This document shows positions 26,068 to 33,420 of a DNA stretch of 64,000 nucleotides, piece by piece (position 1 is the first letter of the stretch; every line of letters starts with the position of its first letter). A program made the position numbers and the translations under genes. The notes under the pieces are model-generated. The model was not told the DNA's origin. It saw only the letters and a program-made list of their open reading frames with translations, and searched no databases. The DNA comes from Parerythrobacter aestuarii (GTDB taxonomy: Bacteria > Pseudomonadota > Alphaproteobacteria > Sphingomonadales > Sphingomonadaceae). The stretch is from the NCBI RefSeq assembly GCF_030140925.1, contig NZ_JARBWD010000001.1, forward strand, positions 310,001 to 374,000, read 5' to 3'.

Positions 26068-27455
26068 TTGACGTCTCCTTCACCCGGTTGGCCGAGCTCG
26101 AAATCGCTCACCGGCCGCCGCTTGGGGTCCATCGCGTCAAACATCAGCGCACCGTCGATCCAGACCTTCTCGGGCCGCGAATAGACGCTCAGCGGATTGC
26201 CGTTCCACAGCACCACATCGGCCATCTTGCCTGTCTCGAGGCTGCCGGTCATGCTGTCGATGCCCATCGCCTTGGCCGGGTTGAGCGTGATCCAGCCGAT
26301 CACCGTGGCATCGGAAATGTCGATCCCCACACGTCGTCCGGCGGCCTGCGCCTTGGCGGCTTCCTGGTTCAAGCGCTGGATGCCGTTCTCGTCATCCGAG
26401 TGGATCACTACACAGGCCCCCTCGCGCTGCAGGAATGCGGCGTTCTCCTGGATCCCGTCGTAGCTTTCCATCTTGAAACCGTACCAGTCGGCCCAGATCG
26501 CGCTGCACACGCCGTTGGCCTTGAGCAGGTCGCCGATCTTGTAGGCTTCGACCGCGTGATGGAAGGTTGAAACCTTGTAACCCATCTCCTTGGCCATATC
26601 CATTACCAGCGCCATCTCGTCGGCGCGGTAGCAGTGATTATGGACCAGGATCTCGCCGTCGAGCACGCCCTTGAGCGTCTCCTTGGCGAGGTCGCGCTTC
26701 TTGCCATCATAGGCCTTGGCATCGAGCCAGGTCTGGCGGTTGACGGCAAAGTTGCCCATGCGCGTCGAGGGCATCCGCCCGCGATTGCCATAGACCCGCT
26801 TCGGGTTCTCGCCGCAGGCCATCTTGAAGCCATAGGGCGCACCGGGGAACTTCATGCCCTGCACCGTCCGTGCCGGGACATTCTTGAGCGTCACCGAACG
26901 GCCGCCCATGAGGTTCGCCGAGCCGGGCAGGATCTGCAGGGCGGTGATCCCGCCATTGGCCAGTGCGCGGCTGAAGCCCGGGTCCTGTGGCCAGACCGAA
27001 TGTTCGGCCCAGACTTCAGGAGTGGTCGGGCTGGTCGCTTCATTCCCGTCCGAATGGGCGTCGACCGAGGGGGTCGGGTAATCGCCCAAATGGCTATGGA
27101 TGTCGATGATGCCAGGGGTGACGAACTTGCCGGTGCCGTCGAACACCGCGATGTCGGCCGGGATCGGCGTATCCGGTCCGCCTACCGAAACGATCTTGCC
27201 GCCGCTGAAGAAGACGACGCCATTGTCGATCCGGTTGCCCGCCCCATCGAACACCGTCGCCCCGACGAGCGCGGTCGGGACGCCAGGATAGGGCGTGTAG
27301 GTCGAAGGGAAAGGCGCTTGGCCATCCTCGCCGACCGGAGCGCTCCAGTCGGTGTCGGCCGCCGAGGCAGAGTTGACGTCCTCTGCCGTACCTGTGGCGG
27401 AACAGGCGGCCAGCGCCAGCGCGCCTCCGCAAGTGAGTAACGCGCTTAGTCGCAT
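26064..27455 (-). CDS. Amidohydrolase, exported lipoprotein, metal site intact
   Basis: Predicted 463 aa from the ATG at 27455 (GAAGGGG about 12 bases upstream; a TTG six codons earlier is less likely). Signal with lipobox-like LALAAC (Cys17). Family motifs: GKFVTPGIIDIHSHLGDYPT with the HxH metal ligands, VHNHCYRADEM, STFHHAVEAYK, VVIHSDDENG and the C-terminal KMADVVLWNGNPLS. It resembles imidazolonepropionase-like/Xaa-Pro-type amidohydrolases; substrate not fixed. It lies 36 bases after a peptide transporter gene and overlaps a metal-less paralogue, forming a three-gene peptide-use unit. Confidence 0.88.
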   Translation of the reverse strand: MRLSALLTCGGALALAACSATGTAEDVNSASAADTDWSAPVGEDGQAPFPSTYTPYPGVPTALVGATVFDGAGNRIDNGVVFFSGGKIVSVGGPDTPIPADIAVFDGTGKFVTPGIIDIHSHLGDYPTPSVDAHSDGNEATSPTTPEVWAEHSVWPQDPGFSRALANGGITALQILPGSANLMGGRSVTLKNVPARTVQGMKFPGAPYGFKMACGENPKRVYGNRGRMPSTRMGNFAVNRQTWLDAKAYDGKKRDLAKETLKGVLDGEILVHNHCYRADEMALVMDMAKEMGYKVSTFHHAVEAYKIGDLLKANGVCSAIWADWYGFKMESYDGIQENAAFLQREGACVVIHSDDENGIQRLNQEAAKAQAAGRRVGIDISDATVIGWITLNPAKAMGIDSMTGSLETGKMADVVLWNGNPLSVYSRPEKVWIDGALMFDAMDPKRRPVSDFELGQPGEGDVK

Positions 27456-27491
27456 GGCCCTGTGCCCCTTCAATTGGTCTCTGGTGTCGTC

Positions 27492-29264
27492 TTACGCCTT
27501 GGAGGTCGGGTGTGTGCCACCTTCCATGGCTTCGAGCCCGGCTTCCTTGGCACCTTCGAGATCTTCGTCTTTCAGCGTGTCGAGATGCATCAGCTTCTTG
27601 ATCAGCGGGCTGATGATGAAGACCGCCACGCCGACGCCGATCGCGACCCAGCCGATCTGACTATAGACATCGAGCACCACCTGTTTGCCCGCGCCTTCAC
27701 CCGAAGCCGCTTCGGAGCCTGTCGCCGCAGCGATCAGGCCGGCGACGAAGTTGCCGGTGGCCGAGGCGAAGAACCAGGTGCCCATGATCAGCGACGCCAT
27801 ATGCGCCGGGGCCAGGCGGTTCATCGCCGACAGGCCAACCGGGCTCAGGCACAGCTCGCCGGTGGTGTGCATCAGGTATATCAGGAAGATGAACAGAACA
27901 GGGGTCAGGTTGCCACCCAGTGCCGAACCGGCCACCAGCACCAGGAAGCCGCCGCCGAGCTGGATCAGCGCGAGGCCGAACTTGGCCGGGGTTGACGGTT
28001 CAAGGCCCCGACGGCCCAGCCATGTCCACAGCCACGCAAACAGCGGTGCCAGGAGGACGATATAGATCGCGTTGATCGACTGGAAGGTCGACGCGGGCCA
28101 TTCGATGCCGAGGAATTCCCGATCCACGTGACGGTCGGTGAACAGGTTGAGCGAAGACCCGGCCTGCTCGAACAGTGCCCAGAACAGGATCGAACCTACG
28201 ATCAGGAACATCGCGGCAAAGATGCGGTCGCGGTCTTCGCTGCGGTTGAGGAAGGACTGCCACACGACCACCACGAGCGACAGAGCGAAACCGCCCAACG
28301 CCAATTTGGTTGCATTGCTTTCATCGATGCTGCCGAGGAACATGCCAACAAAGGCAGCAATGGCCAGCAAGCCGCCCAGACCGAACAGAGCCACCGGCAG
28401 TGTCGGTGCCGCAGAATAGGAGCCATGGACGAAACGGAAAGTCGCCTCGCCCAGCACGTAGAGGATCAGGATGGTACCGCCCACGCCGAGAAGCGTCCCG
28501 ACCACGGCCTGGTTTTGCACCAGCCACCAGCAGGTAATGACAGCAATCAGGCCGACGACATAGAGCAGCCATTCGAGCTTGATGCCCATGACCGGAGCGG
28601 CGAGCGCTTCGGGATTGCTCGATTCACCGCGGCCGAGCAGCAGCGGCTTGAACACAACGAACACGATCAGGCCCAGCAGCATGCCGACGCCGGCTGCGCC
28701 GAAACCGTAGGCCCAGCCGTACGTCTCGCCGAGATAGCCGCACAACAGCGAGCCCAGCGCGGCACCGAGGTTAATCCCCATGTAGAAGATCGTGTAGGCC
28801 CCGTCGCGGCGCACATCGGTGCGCGGGTAGAGCTGGCCGACAATCACGGAGATATTGGCTTTCAGGAAGCCCGAACCGACGATGATGAAGGCCAGAGCCA
28901 GCCAGAAGATATTGAGCGAGGCCGGATCTTGCCCGCCCGCTCCTTCAAAACCCATCAGGAAGTGGCCGAAGGTCAGGAGTATGGCACCATAGAGCACGGC
29001 TTTTCTTTGCCCGAGCCAGCGATCCGCCAGATAGCCGCCCAGCACCGGAGTGATGTAGACCAGCGCAGTGTAGGCACCATAGATGATGCCGCTCTCGCTG
29101 TCGGAAAACAGCCAGTGCTTGGTGAGGTAGAATATCAGCAGCGCCCGCATCCCGTAGTAGGAGAAGCGCTCCCACATTTCGGCGAAGAACAGGACGAACA
29201 GCCCCTTCGGATGTCCAAGGATGGTTCCCGCAGAATCGCCGTGCGGAAGTGATTGCGTAGCCAT
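27492..29264 (-). CDS. POT/PTR-family proton-dependent oligopeptide transporter
   Basis: Predicted 590 aa with about 12-14 helices. N-terminal ExxER-type motif in FFAEMWERFSYYGMRALLIF, and the family loop GGYLADRWLGQRKAVLYGA and FYMGINLGAALGSLLCGYLG, identify a di/tripeptide/H+ symporter. The ATG at 29264 is chosen since similarity begins a few residues later; an upstream frame extension is not conserved-looking. It heads an operon with two amidohydrolases, consistent with uptake and processing of peptides. Divergent from the GntR gene over 205 bases. Confidence 0.95.
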   Translation of the reverse strand: MATQSLPHGDSAGTILGHPKGLFVLFFAEMWERFSYYGMRALLIFYLTKHWLFSDSESGIIYGAYTALVYITPVLGGYLADRWLGQRKAVLYGAILLTFGHFLMGFEGAGGQDPASLNIFWLALAFIIVGSGFLKANISVIVGQLYPRTDVRRDGAYTIFYMGINLGAALGSLLCGYLGETYGWAYGFGAAGVGMLLGLIVFVVFKPLLLGRGESSNPEALAAPVMGIKLEWLLYVVGLIAVITCWWLVQNQAVVGTLLGVGGTILILYVLGEATFRFVHGSYSAAPTLPVALFGLGGLLAIAAFVGMFLGSIDESNATKLALGGFALSLVVVVWQSFLNRSEDRDRIFAAMFLIVGSILFWALFEQAGSSLNLFTDRHVDREFLGIEWPASTFQSINAIYIVLLAPLFAWLWTWLGRRGLEPSTPAKFGLALIQLGGGFLVLVAGSALGGNLTPVLFIFLIYLMHTTGELCLSPVGLSAMNRLAPAHMASLIMGTWFFASATGNFVAGLIAAATGSEAASGEGAGKQVVLDVYSQIGWVAIGVGVAVFIISPLIKKLMHLDTLKDEDLEGAKEAGLEAMEGGTHPTSKA

Positions 29265-29469
29265 TGTTGTGAAAGCCTCTTTGTCTCGTACCCGAACCAG
29301 CAGGCCGCGTTCCCCCCCGGCCCTGTGCAATGTCGGGCACCCTAGCGCCTCATTTCGCGTTGTGAAGAATTTGTTTCAGGCGAAACCACCTTTATCGGCG
29401 CTGAAGCGCGGTTTGCAGATTGGCGACAGCGCTTGACCTGACACGCTGTATTATGGCACTGATGCACCT

Positions 29470-29826
29470 ATGAGTACAGCAAATCGACCCGTTTACCTGC
29501 GCCTGCGCGACATGATCGCCGCCGCCATCATGGATGGCCGCTACCGCGAAGGCGAGATGTTGCCCTCGGTTCGCGCCTTCGCAGCCGAACAGGGTGCCAA
29601 TCCGCTGACTGTGGCGAAAGCCTACCAGCAATTCCAGGCCGACGGGCTGGTGGAAGTGCAACGCGGGGTCGGCATGTATGTGGTTGAAGGCGCGGCGGAG
29701 AAATTGCGCCGGGCCGAATGCGATAACTTCCTGGCCGAGGAATGGCCGGAGATTCGCGATCGAATCCAGCGGCTTGGCATCGAGGTCGAGCAACTTTTGT
29801 CGCGTTCCGCCAAGGAAACCGCCTGA
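29470..29826 (+). CDS. GntR-family regulator, short YtrA-like type
   Basis: Predicted 118 aa: a winged HTH with YLRLRDMIAAAIMDGRYREG, LPSVRAFAAEQGANPLTVAK and QFQADGLVEVQRGVGMYV, followed by only about 40 residues (an amphipathic dimer helix). Absence of an effector domain is typical of the YtrA subfamily, which usually controls ABC transporters and itself. Here no ABC genes adjoin; divergent peptide transporter (29264) is the obvious possible target. Inference only. Confidence 0.85.
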   Translation: MSTANRPVYLRLRDMIAAAIMDGRYREGEMLPSVRAFAAEQGANPLTVAKAYQQFQADGLVEVQRGVGMYVVEGAAEKLRRAECDNFLAEEWPEIRDRIQRLGIEVEQLLSRSAKETA

Positions 29827-30008
29827 ACTGCCAGCGGTTTATGCAATTTTCCTGCGCGAGGGTTTGCGCGTTTTGTAGATTTCTGCCACTGTTTCCATCG
29901 TCTTGACGGTTGGGCGCGTCGTTGATGACCAAGTTGGGGGCTTGCCACGGAGGAGCTCTCGCCAACCAATCATGCCGCGGCTATTCCAGCGCGGCGCGGA
30001 GGGAAGTC

Positions 30009-30287
30009 ATGATCCGATCAGAACTGCTGCAGGCCCTTGCGCGCGACAATCCGGAATTGCGCGCCGAAGAAGTCGAACAGGTCGTCGATACCTTCTTCAA
30101 CGAGATTGCCGAACGCCTGGCCGAAGGTGGCCGGGTCGAGCTGCGCGGTTTTGGCGCATTTTCCACCCGCGAGCGTGAAGCGCGACAAGGTCGCAACCCG
30201 CGTACCGGCGAGCCGGTCGACGTCCCGGCCAAACGCGTGCCCTATTTCAAGCCCGGCAAGGAAATGCGCAACGCGCTCAACAGCTGA
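30009..30287 (+). CDS. ihfB: Integration host factor subunit beta
   Basis: Predicted 92 aa from the ATG at 30009, with GGAGGGAAG just upstream; an upstream in-frame start at 29910 adds unconserved residues. HU/IHF fold signatures: [35 protein letters not shown], and [23 protein letters not shown] with the Pro that intercalates in DNA. IHF-beta pairs with IhfA to bend DNA for recombination, replication and transcription. Length and motif favour IhfB over HU. Confidence 0.93.
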   Translation: MIRSELLQALARDNPELRAEEVEQVVDTFFNEIAERLAEGGRVELRGFGAFSTREREARQGRNPRTGEPVDVPAKRVPYFKPGKEMRNALNS

Positions 30288-30356
30288 GCTGTTTCCGACA
30301 CAATATCCTGCGTTTCCTGTGGCATGAATTGCCGCTAGGGGGCGTTCTTGCGCCTT

Positions 30357-30441
30357 GCGGGTGTGGCGGAATGGTAGACGCCGGGGACTTAAAATCCCCT
30401 GAGCTTTGCTCGTGTGGGTTCGAGTCCCACCACCCGCACCA
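30357..30441 (+). tRNA. tRNA-Leu (anticodon TAA)
   Basis: An 85-nt cloverleaf with encoded CCA. Acceptor stem GCGGGTG (30357-30363) pairs with CACCCGC (30431-30437). The anticodon arm has GGGGA and TCCCC stems around the loop CTTAAAA, with TAA at 30390-30392. A variable arm (class II) and T-loop GGTTCGAGTCC complete it. Reads UUA/UUG leucine codons. Confidence 0.95.
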
Positions 30442-30490
30442 GTTTCTCGCGACTCAATCCAGTCCGGGGGACTGGATTGGCCGAGAAACT
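30441..30490. repeat. Long imperfect inverted repeat after tRNA-Leu
   Basis: Outer arms AGTTTCTCG and CGAGAAACT (9 bp) enclose an 11-bp perfect stem CAATCCAGTCC/GGACTGGATTG with a 3-base loop. The outer left arm begins with the last A of the tRNA CCA. No T tract follows. It may be a tRNA terminator/processing structure or a relic of a small mobile element; see finding. Confidence 0.65.
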
Positions 30491-30618
30491 CCCAAGCGAA
30501 GCGCTAGAAGCGCAACGCCCGGTCTCACTTACCCCTAGGGAAACTTACTAGGTCAGGCTTGGCAATTTTCTCGCCATTGTCGGGCTAGGCATTCCTTCGG
30601 CAACGATGGGAATACCGT

Positions 30619-31242
30619 ATGGCTACCGCTCAGTTCGCCCCCGATGGAGGGCCCCAGTACCATGATGCAACCGCTTCGGTCGAACAGCGCGCCGCGCCGC
30701 GGTATACGCTGCTCCTGCGGCAAGCCCGGTTGCATTGCCGCACCGGTGAGTTCCTGTGCGTTATCCGTGATGTTTCGGAGACCGGGCTCAGCATCCGGAC
30801 ATTCCACCCGCTCCCGCCCGACCACCGCATGGCAATCGAGCTGGTTGAGAAGCGTCCACACCTGATCGAGAAGGTGTGGGAGAAGGAAGGGGAAGCCGGC
30901 TTTCGTTTCAAGGACGCAGTGAGCCTGGACGAGCTCTTGGCCGACGATGCCCGTTTCCCCCGCCGCCAGTTCCGGATCGAAATCGACTATCCGGTCGAGA
31001 TGTGCGCCGACGGTGTCATTAGCCGGGCGAGTTTCACCAACCTGTCGCAACAGGGTGCCTGCCTGCGATGCGATCGGCTCCTCGCGCGTGACCAGTTGTT
31101 GAGCCTGCGCTCACCGATGCTGCCCGGCATTGAGGCAAAGGTGCGCTGGCGGCGCGACAATATCCACGGGCTGGTGTTCGAACAGACCTTCAGTTTCCGC
31201 GATTTCGCTAACCTGGTGGCGCGGATCCAGAGCGTTGCCTGA
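30619..31242 (+). CDS. Tandem PilZ-domain protein
   Basis: Predicted 207 aa, two PilZ-like domains. The first has R-AAP-R (QRAAPRYTLL) and DVSETG (IRDVSETGLSI); the second has RFPRR and NLSQQG (FTNLSQQGACL). Both RxxxR and D/N-x-S-x-x-G, the c-di-GMP contacts, are thus present in each, which makes c-di-GMP binding likely. No output domain. The gene has its own region upstream and lies 136 bases before the flavoprotein/GtrA cassette. Possible regulator of envelope or motility functions; inference. Confidence 0.88.
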   Translation: MATAQFAPDGGPQYHDATASVEQRAAPRYTLLLRQARLHCRTGEFLCVIRDVSETGLSIRTFHPLPPDHRMAIELVEKRPHLIEKVWEKEGEAGFRFKDAVSLDELLADDARFPRRQFRIEIDYPVEMCADGVISRASFTNLSQQGACLRCDRLLARDQLLSLRSPMLPGIEAKVRWRRDNIHGLVFEQTFSFRDFANLVARIQSVA

Positions 31243-31291
31243 TTGCCTGCAGGCACACTCCATTTGTAGGCCGGTGTTTTTGAGGGCGGTG

Positions 31292-31307
31292 TTAACACCT
31301 CCCTAAC
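31292..31307 (+). promoter_or_regulatory. Possible CtrA-type box
   Basis: TTAA-N7-CTAAC matches the CtrA full-site consensus TTAA-N7-TTAAC at eight of nine fixed positions. It overlaps a 12-bp palindrome GGTGTTAACACC (31288-31299) and lies 72 bases before the flavoprotein start. A single match by eye; chance cannot be excluded. Confidence 0.35.
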
Positions 31308-31378
31308 CATTTTCCTTCACTCCCCAGTCACGCGTCAAGCACGCAACAGATCAATACCTGGTTGTCTTGGGGGCAAGA

Positions 31379-32977
31379 ATGAACACCGCCACTTCTCGTG
31401 AACTGAATGTAGACGTCGCCATTGTCGGGGCCGGTCCCGCAGGCCTGACCGCCGGCTACCTGCTGACCAAGGCGGGCAAGACTGTCGCCATTATTGAGAA
31501 AGACGAGACCTATGTCGGCGGCATCAGCCGCACGGTCGAACACGAGGGCTATCGCTTCGACATCGGCGGGCACCGCTTCTTCTCTAAGAGCCAGCAGGTC
31601 GTCGACCTGTGGAACGAGATCCTGCCCGACGATTTCATCCAGCGCCCTCGCATGAGCCGCATCTATTACGAAGGCAAGTTCTACAGCTACCCGCTGCGCG
31701 CCTTCGAAGCGCTGTCGAACCTCGGCATCCTGCGCTCTACCGCATGCATGGTGAGCTACCTTTGGTACAAGGCGTTCCCGATCAAGAATGTGAAGAGCTT
31801 CGAGGATTGGACCACTAACCAGTTCGGCCAGAAGCTCTATTCGATCTTCTTCAAGACTTACACCGAGAAGGTGTGGGGCATGCCCTGCAACGAAATGAGC
31901 GCCGACTGGGCCGCCCAGCGCATCAAGGGCCTGAGCCTGTGGAGCGCCGTGGTCGACGGCCTCAAGCGTTCGCTCGGCCTCAACAAGAAGCCCAATGACG
32001 GCATGGAAACCAAGACCCTGCTCGAAACCTTCCGCTATCCGCGGCAGGGCCCGGGCATGATGTGGGAAGCCGCGCGCGACAAGATCGTCGCCACCGGCAA
32101 GGGCCAGGTGATTATGGGCTATGGCCTCGAACAGCTCGCTTCGGATGGTGAAGGCGGCTGGCGCATGTCGGCCACCAACAAGGACGGCGAGAAGATCGTC
32201 GTCAAGGCAGGCCACGCCATCAGCTCGGCACCGATGCGCGAGCTCGGCGCACGCCTGCACCCGCTACCCGAAACCAGCTGGAACGGTACCAAGCTCAAGT
32301 ATCGCGACTTCCTGACGGTCGCGCTGATGGTCGAAGGCGAAGACCTGTTCCCCGACAACTGGATCTACATCCACGACAGCAAGGTGCAGGTCGGACGCGT
32401 GCAGAACTTCCGCAGCTGGTCGCCGGAGATGATCCCGGACGAGAAAATGGCCTGTGTCGGGCTCGAGTACTTCTGCTTCGAAGGCGACGGGCTGTGGGAT
32501 ATGGCCGATGCCGACCTTGTCGATCTCGCCACCACCGAAATGAAGACGCTCGGCCTCGTCGATCCGAAGAAGGTCAAGAGCGGCGCTGTCGTGCGGCAGG
32601 AGAAAGCCTACCCCGTCTATGACGAGGAATATGCCGCCAACGTGGCGGCGATGCGCGGCGAGCTGGAGCATAAGTACGAGACGCTGCACCTTGTCGGTCG
32701 CAACGGCATGCATCGCTACAACAACCAGGATCACGCCATGATGACGGCGATGCTGACGGTCGAGAACATCCTCGCCGGCGAGCGCGTCTACGACATCTGG
32801 TGTGTCAATGAAGACGCCGAGTACCACGAGGCAGGCGACGAAGGTGCCGAAAAGGCGCTGCCGGCCCGCGAGGCGGTGACAGAAGATCAGGCAGCTGCGC
32901 TGAACTCCATGCGCGATGTGCCGGAGCGGATTGTTGCTGGAGACGACTCGGATGGCGAAGACCGCCGCGTTGCATAA
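31379..32977 (+). CDS. FAD-dependent oxidoreductase, UDP-galactopyranose-mutase-like
   Basis: Predicted 532 aa from the ATG at 31379. Rossmann FAD motif VAIVGAGPAGLTAGYLL plus the downstream acidic VAIIEKDETYVGGIS, then SRTVEHEGYRFDIGGHRFF, YEGKFYSYPLRAFEALS, which resemble UDP-galactopyranose mutase and related NAD(P)-binding protoporphyrinogen-oxidase-like flavoproteins. The C-terminus (GRNGMHRYNNQDHAMMTAML) is typical. Cytoplasmic or membrane-peripheral. It is the first gene of a run with a GtrA flippase-like protein and a GT-C membrane protein, which argues for a sugar-nucleotide or polyprenyl-sugar role. Reaction not proven. Confidence 0.82.
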   Translation: MNTATSRELNVDVAIVGAGPAGLTAGYLLTKAGKTVAIIEKDETYVGGISRTVEHEGYRFDIGGHRFFSKSQQVVDLWNEILPDDFIQRPRMSRIYYEGKFYSYPLRAFEALSNLGILRSTACMVSYLWYKAFPIKNVKSFEDWTTNQFGQKLYSIFFKTYTEKVWGMPCNEMSADWAAQRIKGLSLWSAVVDGLKRSLGLNKKPNDGMETKTLLETFRYPRQGPGMMWEAARDKIVATGKGQVIMGYGLEQLASDGEGGWRMSATNKDGEKIVVKAGHAISSAPMRELGARLHPLPETSWNGTKLKYRDFLTVALMVEGEDLFPDNWIYIHDSKVQVGRVQNFRSWSPEMIPDEKMACVGLEYFCFEGDGLWDMADADLVDLATTEMKTLGLVDPKKVKSGAVVRQEKAYPVYDEEYAANVAAMRGELEHKYETLHLVGRNGMHRYNNQDHAMMTAMLTVENILAGERVYDIWCVNEDAEYHEAGDEGAEKALPAREAVTEDQAAALNSMRDVPERIVAGDDSDGEDRRVA

Positions 32978-33005
32978 ATCGGGGGCCAGAGGGGGAGTAT
33001 TGTCG

Positions 33006-33416
33006 ATGATGGCACTCGTCCATCGGCTCAAGGACATCGTGCTGGTGCGCTACCTGCTCGCCAGCGTCGGGGCCCTGGCCGTCGATCTCGGCAGTTTCCT
33101 CGCCCTGCTTTCAGCCGGTACGCCTGCCGTTATCGCGTCGGCGATCGGCTATACACTGGGCATACTTGCGCATTGGCTGCTTTCCAGCCGGACGGTGTTT
33201 ACCGGGCGCGTGGCCGAACGCGGTATCGCGCGGACCAAGCAGAAAGCAATGTTCGTGATCTCAGCCCTGGCCGGTCTTGCCCTGACCACCGCGATTGTCG
33301 GGGGCGGCGACCTTGCCGGGATTGATCCGCGTATCGCCAAGCTGGTAGCCGTAGGTGCAAGTTTCGCCCTGACCTGGCTCCTGCGCAGCAAGGTCGTGTT
33401 CCGCCACGGGGAATAA
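33006..33416 (+). CDS. GtrA-family membrane protein
   Basis: Predicted 136 aa. The start is taken at 33006 because an excellent AGGGGGAG ribosome site lies eight bases upstream; a longer frame to 32952 overlaps the previous gene and lacks such a site. Four helices and the family signature GYTLGILAHWLLSSRTVF near the middle and LTWLLRSKVVF at the end mark GtrA, linked in other bacteria to flipping or transfer of polyprenyl-phosphate sugars. Fits the neighbouring flavoprotein and GT-C protein as one glycosylation unit. Confidence 0.85.
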   Translation: MMALVHRLKDIVLVRYLLASVGALAVDLGSFLALLSAGTPAVIASAIGYTLGILAHWLLSSRTVFTGRVAERGIARTKQKAMFVISALAGLALTTAIVGGGDLAGIDPRIAKLVAVGASFALTWLLRSKVVFRHGE

Positions 33417-33420
33417 TTCG

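Noticed and set aside
29400-29470. Promoter with TTGACC and TATTAT before the GntR gene
   Set aside because: The two elements are only ten bases apart, too close for a sigma-70 promoter.
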